From: Anaerolineae bacterium
GTDB taxonomy: Bacteria > Chloroflexota > Anaerolineae > JAAYZQ01
DNA length: 7,577 nucleotides
Assembly (NCBI GenBank): GCA_016926595.1
Contig: JAFGOG010000330.1
Span: 1 to 7,577 of the forward strand
Reading direction: 5' to 3'
Shown here: positions 5,445 through 7,577 of the stretch, piece by piece
How the letters are laid out: the number at the start of each line of letters is the position of its first letter
Position numbering within the stretch: the first letter of the stretch is position 1
Program-made: the position numbers and the translations under genes
Notes under the pieces: generated by a model
What the model saw: the letters and a program-made list of their open reading frames with translations, nothing else
The model's database searches: none
What the model was told of the DNA's origin: nothing

Positions 5445-7040
5445 ATGGCTGATTTTGGCGATCTGGAACAGAGTATAGAAGCGCAGATGAAGGCCGGCCA
5501 AGTGCCCGGCCTGGCGCTGGCCGCTGTCCAGGATGGCGAGATCGTCTACGCCCAAGGCCTGGGCGTCGCCAGCGTCGAGACCGGCCTGCCGGTGACGCCC
5601 GACACCCTGTTCCGCATCGGCTCGATCACCAAGCCGCTGACCGCTACCGCGATCATGCGCCTGGTTCAAGCCGGCAAGCTGGACCTGGATCGCCCGGTGC
5701 GGGAGTATGTCCCTTGGCTCACCTTCAGCGACGAGAGCGCCGCCGAGCGGATCACCCTCCGCCTGCTACTCAGCCATTCAGCCGGGTTGCCAACCGACCA
5801 CAACCCCATCGGCCGGCGCGATCCGGAAGCGTTGGAGGCCTACGTCCGCGACCAGATCCCTACCTACCGGTTCATCGCCCCGCCCGGCAAGCTGTACTCC
5901 TACGCCAACCCTGGCCCGCGGCTGGCCGGCTATGTCGCCCAGGTGGCCAGCGGACGGCTCTACACCGAGCTGATGCAGGATCTGGTCTTTGACCCGCTGG
6001 AGATGCGGCGCACCATCTTCGACCCGACGGTGGCCATGACCTACCCGCTGGCCCAATCGCACGACCTGGCCGGAGACGGCGCCCTATCTGTCCGGCATCG
6101 CTTTGCCGAAGACGCCAGCGGCTATCCGTCGGGGTTTGCCATCTCGACCGTGCTGGACCTGGCCCACTTTGCCTTGATGCAGATGAACGGTGGGCGGTTC
6201 GGCGGCCGGCAGATCCTGTCGCCCCAGTCGGTGGCCGAGATGCAGGCCGCCCAGGTCGACCGCTACACAACCACAGACGCGGCCTATGGGCTGGGCTTTT
6301 TCCTGGATACCTACAAAGGCCTGCGCCGCGTGTCACACAGCGGCGACATCAGCACCTTCGGCAGCCAGTTGGCCATGATCCCCAGCGCTGGCGTCGCCGT
6401 CGCGCTGCTGGTCAACCGCACGGCAGGCTTCTGGAGCAAGATGGACGAGATCGTCGATGGCCTGTTGGACCGGCTGCTTGGCCTCCCACCCGGCCCGCCG
6501 CCCGAGCCGCCGGCCGTCGAGCCCGAGCGCTCGGCGTGGCCCCGCTACGCCGGCTCTTACCTCGGCGATTGGTGCGGTGTGGCGACGATCCGGGCCGGCG
6601 CCGACCGCCTTTCCCTGGATTGGAACGGGGCGATCATCCCCCTGAGCGCCTACCGGCGCGACGTCTACTTTGGGCACAAGCCGGGCAGCGGCGCTACCGT
6701 CTCGGTCGGCTTTGTGCCCGAGGGCAAAAAGGCAGCGCGTTACCTGATGCTCAACAGCACTCCCTGCGAGCGCTTCAAGCCCGACCGGTCGTTCCGGCCT
6801 GATCCGGCCGCCTGGGCCGCCTATGCCGGGCGTTACACCGGCGATGACACGCTGACCATACGGGTCCAAGGCGGCCGCCTCCTGGTTCACTCTGAAAATG
6901 AGGGCTTGGAGATGCCGTCCGTCACCCTGAGCAACACCCGCTTTGCCTGTGACGTGGGCCTCCTCGAATTCCAGGTGGCCGCCGACGGCAGCGTGCCGTC
7001 GCTCAGGTTCGGCAGGGTCTACACCCTTTCCCGCGATTGA
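5445..7040 (+). CDS. S12 beta-lactamase-fold serine hydrolase with two C-terminal beta-barrel repeats (D-aminopeptidase-like)
   Basis: This 531-residue protein has a catalytic domain of about 345 residues with the family triad: SITK (nucleophile Ser60, base Lys63), Tyr153-Ala-Asn155, and His298-Ser-Gly300 in place of the KTG box. LLSHSAGLPT is another family hallmark. After a Pro-rich linker (about 346-362) come two similar segments: WPRYAGSYLG starting near 365, and WAAYAGRYTG near 457, each followed by short strands. These look like two lipocalin-like barrels. Length, motif spacing and two trailing barrels recall bacterial D-aminopeptidase (DAP); esterase or D-Ala-D-Ala peptidase-type activity is also possible. 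No signal peptide is seen, so it is probably cytoplasmic, unlike true beta-lactamases and PBPs. The start is ATG 5445. A GTG at 5424 in the same frame would add seven polar residues and has no ribosome site; the ATG has only a weak purine run (5429-5443). Linkage to the D-aminoacylase homologue supports a D-amino-acid role (inference). Confidence 0.87.
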   Translation: MADFGDLEQSIEAQMKAGQVPGLALAAVQDGEIVYAQGLGVASVETGLPVTPDTLFRIGSITKPLTATAIMRLVQAGKLDLDRPVREYVPWLTFSDESAAERITLRLLLSHSAGLPTDHNPIGRRDPEALEAYVRDQIPTYRFIAPPGKLYSYANPGPRLAGYVAQVASGRLYTELMQDLVFDPLEMRRTIFDPTVAMTYPLAQSHDLAGDGALSVRHRFAEDASGYPSGFAISTVLDLAHFALMQMNGGRFGGRQILSPQSVAEMQAAQVDRYTTTDAAYGLGFFLDTYKGLRRVSHSGDISTFGSQLAMIPSAGVAVALLVNRTAGFWSKMDEIVDGLLDRLLGLPPGPPPEPPAVEPERSAWPRYAGSYLGDWCGVATIRAGADRLSLDWNGAIIPLSAYRRDVYFGHKPGSGATVSVGFVPEGKKAARYLMLNSTPCERFKPDRSFRPDPAAWAAYAGRYTGDDTLTIRVQGGRLLVHSENEGLEMPSVTLSNTRFACDVGLLEFQVAADGSVPSLRFGRVYTLSRD

Positions 7041-7068
7041 GCGCCAAAGCAGGCAGGAAACCGCCCAA

Positions 7069-7577
7069 ATGGACAAGCCCACCCGGCCCGAGGGCCATCC
7101 CATCGCCTCCGATCCCTACTTTATGCTGATGGCCGACGCCGAAGGCGTGGGCTATGTCCACTGCGGCGATGGCGTTCTGGTCGTGCCCCTGACCGCCGAC
7201 GGACAGGCGCTGCTGGCGGTAGAGTACTCGCCGGCGTTTGGCCGGGAGATCCTGACCCTGGTCGCCGGCTCGGTAGACGAAGGCGAGTCGCCGGAGGAGG
7301 CGGCCAACCGCGAGCTCCAAGAGGAGCTGGGCTGGCGCGCCGAGCGCATCGACTTCCTGGCCGAGCTCCACCCATTCAAGTACCTCGACTCGCGCCAGCT
7401 CCTGTTCCTGGCCCAAGGCCTGGTTCCCAGCCGCCGGCAAGGCGACGAGCGCCACCCGGTGCAGGCGCGGCGCGTCCCCCTCGAAGGCTGGTTCGACCTC
7501 TGCCTGGGTGGTGAGCTCCAGGACGCTCTTGCCGTGGCCGCACTATGCCTGGCGCAACGCTACCGGGCTGGTCAAGA
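7069..7577 (+). CDS. NUDIX hydrolase, ADP-ribose pyrophosphatase-like, 3' end outside window
   Basis: The frame is open from ATG 7069 to the window edge (169 residues seen, no stop). The complete Nudix box GX5EX7REUXEEXGU is present at residues 67-89: Gly67, Glu73, Arg81-Glu82, Glu85-Glu86, Gly88. The preceding LTLVAGSVDEGE resembles the segment before the box in ADP-ribose/NudF-type enzymes. The first about 30 residues precede the fold. Nudix enzymes hydrolyse X-linked nucleoside diphosphates with Mg2+ in the cytoplasm. AGGAAA (7055-7060) lies 8 bases upstream of the ATG, and the gap to the S12 hydrolase is 28 bp, so it is probably co-transcribed as third gene of the operon. The substrate could also be another nucleotide sugar or dinucleotide. 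The fold is near its usual end, so little of the protein should be missing. Confidence 0.88.
   Translation, partial: MDKPTRPEGHPIASDPYFMLMADAEGVGYVHCGDGVLVVPLTADGQALLAVEYSPAFGREILTLVAGSVDEGESPEEAANRELQEELGWRAERIDFLAELHPFKYLDSRQLLFLAQGLVPSRRQGDERHPVQARRVPLEGWFDLCLGGELQDALAVAALCLAQRYRAGQ

Noticed and set aside
6333..7103. Minus-strand open frame of 256 codons across the S12 hydrolase end and NUDIX start
   Set aside because: It crosses two real + strand genes and shows no recognisable domain.

Overview
The window is GC-rich bacterial DNA. It is densely coded, with Shine-Dalgarno sites and sigma70-type promoters. I see no mobile elements, tRNA, rRNA or CRISPR. The gene style (secreted beta-rich orphan protein, S12 serine hydrolase with C-terminal barrels, M20 dipeptidase) would suit a heterotrophic Chloroflexota (Anaerolineae-like) genome. 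That assignment is inference from style only and is weak.

Layout: (1) Bases 1-291 carry the 3' end of a hotdog thioesterase on the + strand. (2) It meets, tail to tail, a minus-strand operon transcribed M20 metallopeptidase (2913-1525), then SDR oxidoreductase (1520-750), then RidA enamine/imine deaminase (722-321). Gaps are 4 and 27 bp. A strong promoter at 2960-2988 drives this operon, and a 15-bp element occurs three times around it. (3) A perfect 12-bp stem terminator (3049-3087) isolates the operon from a monocistronic secreted protein of unknown function (3601-3155, minus), which has its own near-consensus promoter. (4) From the same intergenic region a divergent + promoter starts a second operon: an amidohydrolase of the D-aminoacylase family (3781-5415), an S12 beta-lactamase-fold hydrolase with two C-terminal beta-barrel repeats (5445-7040), and a NUDIX hydrolase cut by the window end (7069 onward). 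Gaps are 29 and 28 bp.

How the genes may work together (inference): the + operon pairs an N-acyl-D-amino-acid deacylase homologue with a serine hydrolase whose length, motif spacing and barrel tail resemble D-aminopeptidase. This suggests cytoplasmic salvage of D-amino-acid-containing peptides or N-acyl-D-amino acids. The opposite operon offers L-type dipeptidase activity, a dehydrogenase/reductase and RidA, which clears reactive enamine/imine intermediates of amino-acid breakdown. The whole could be a peptide and amino-acid scavenging neighbourhood.

The most unusual feature is that the D-aminoacylase homologue lacks the family's HxH metal motif and the bridging cysteine, while the rest of the protein looks intact.
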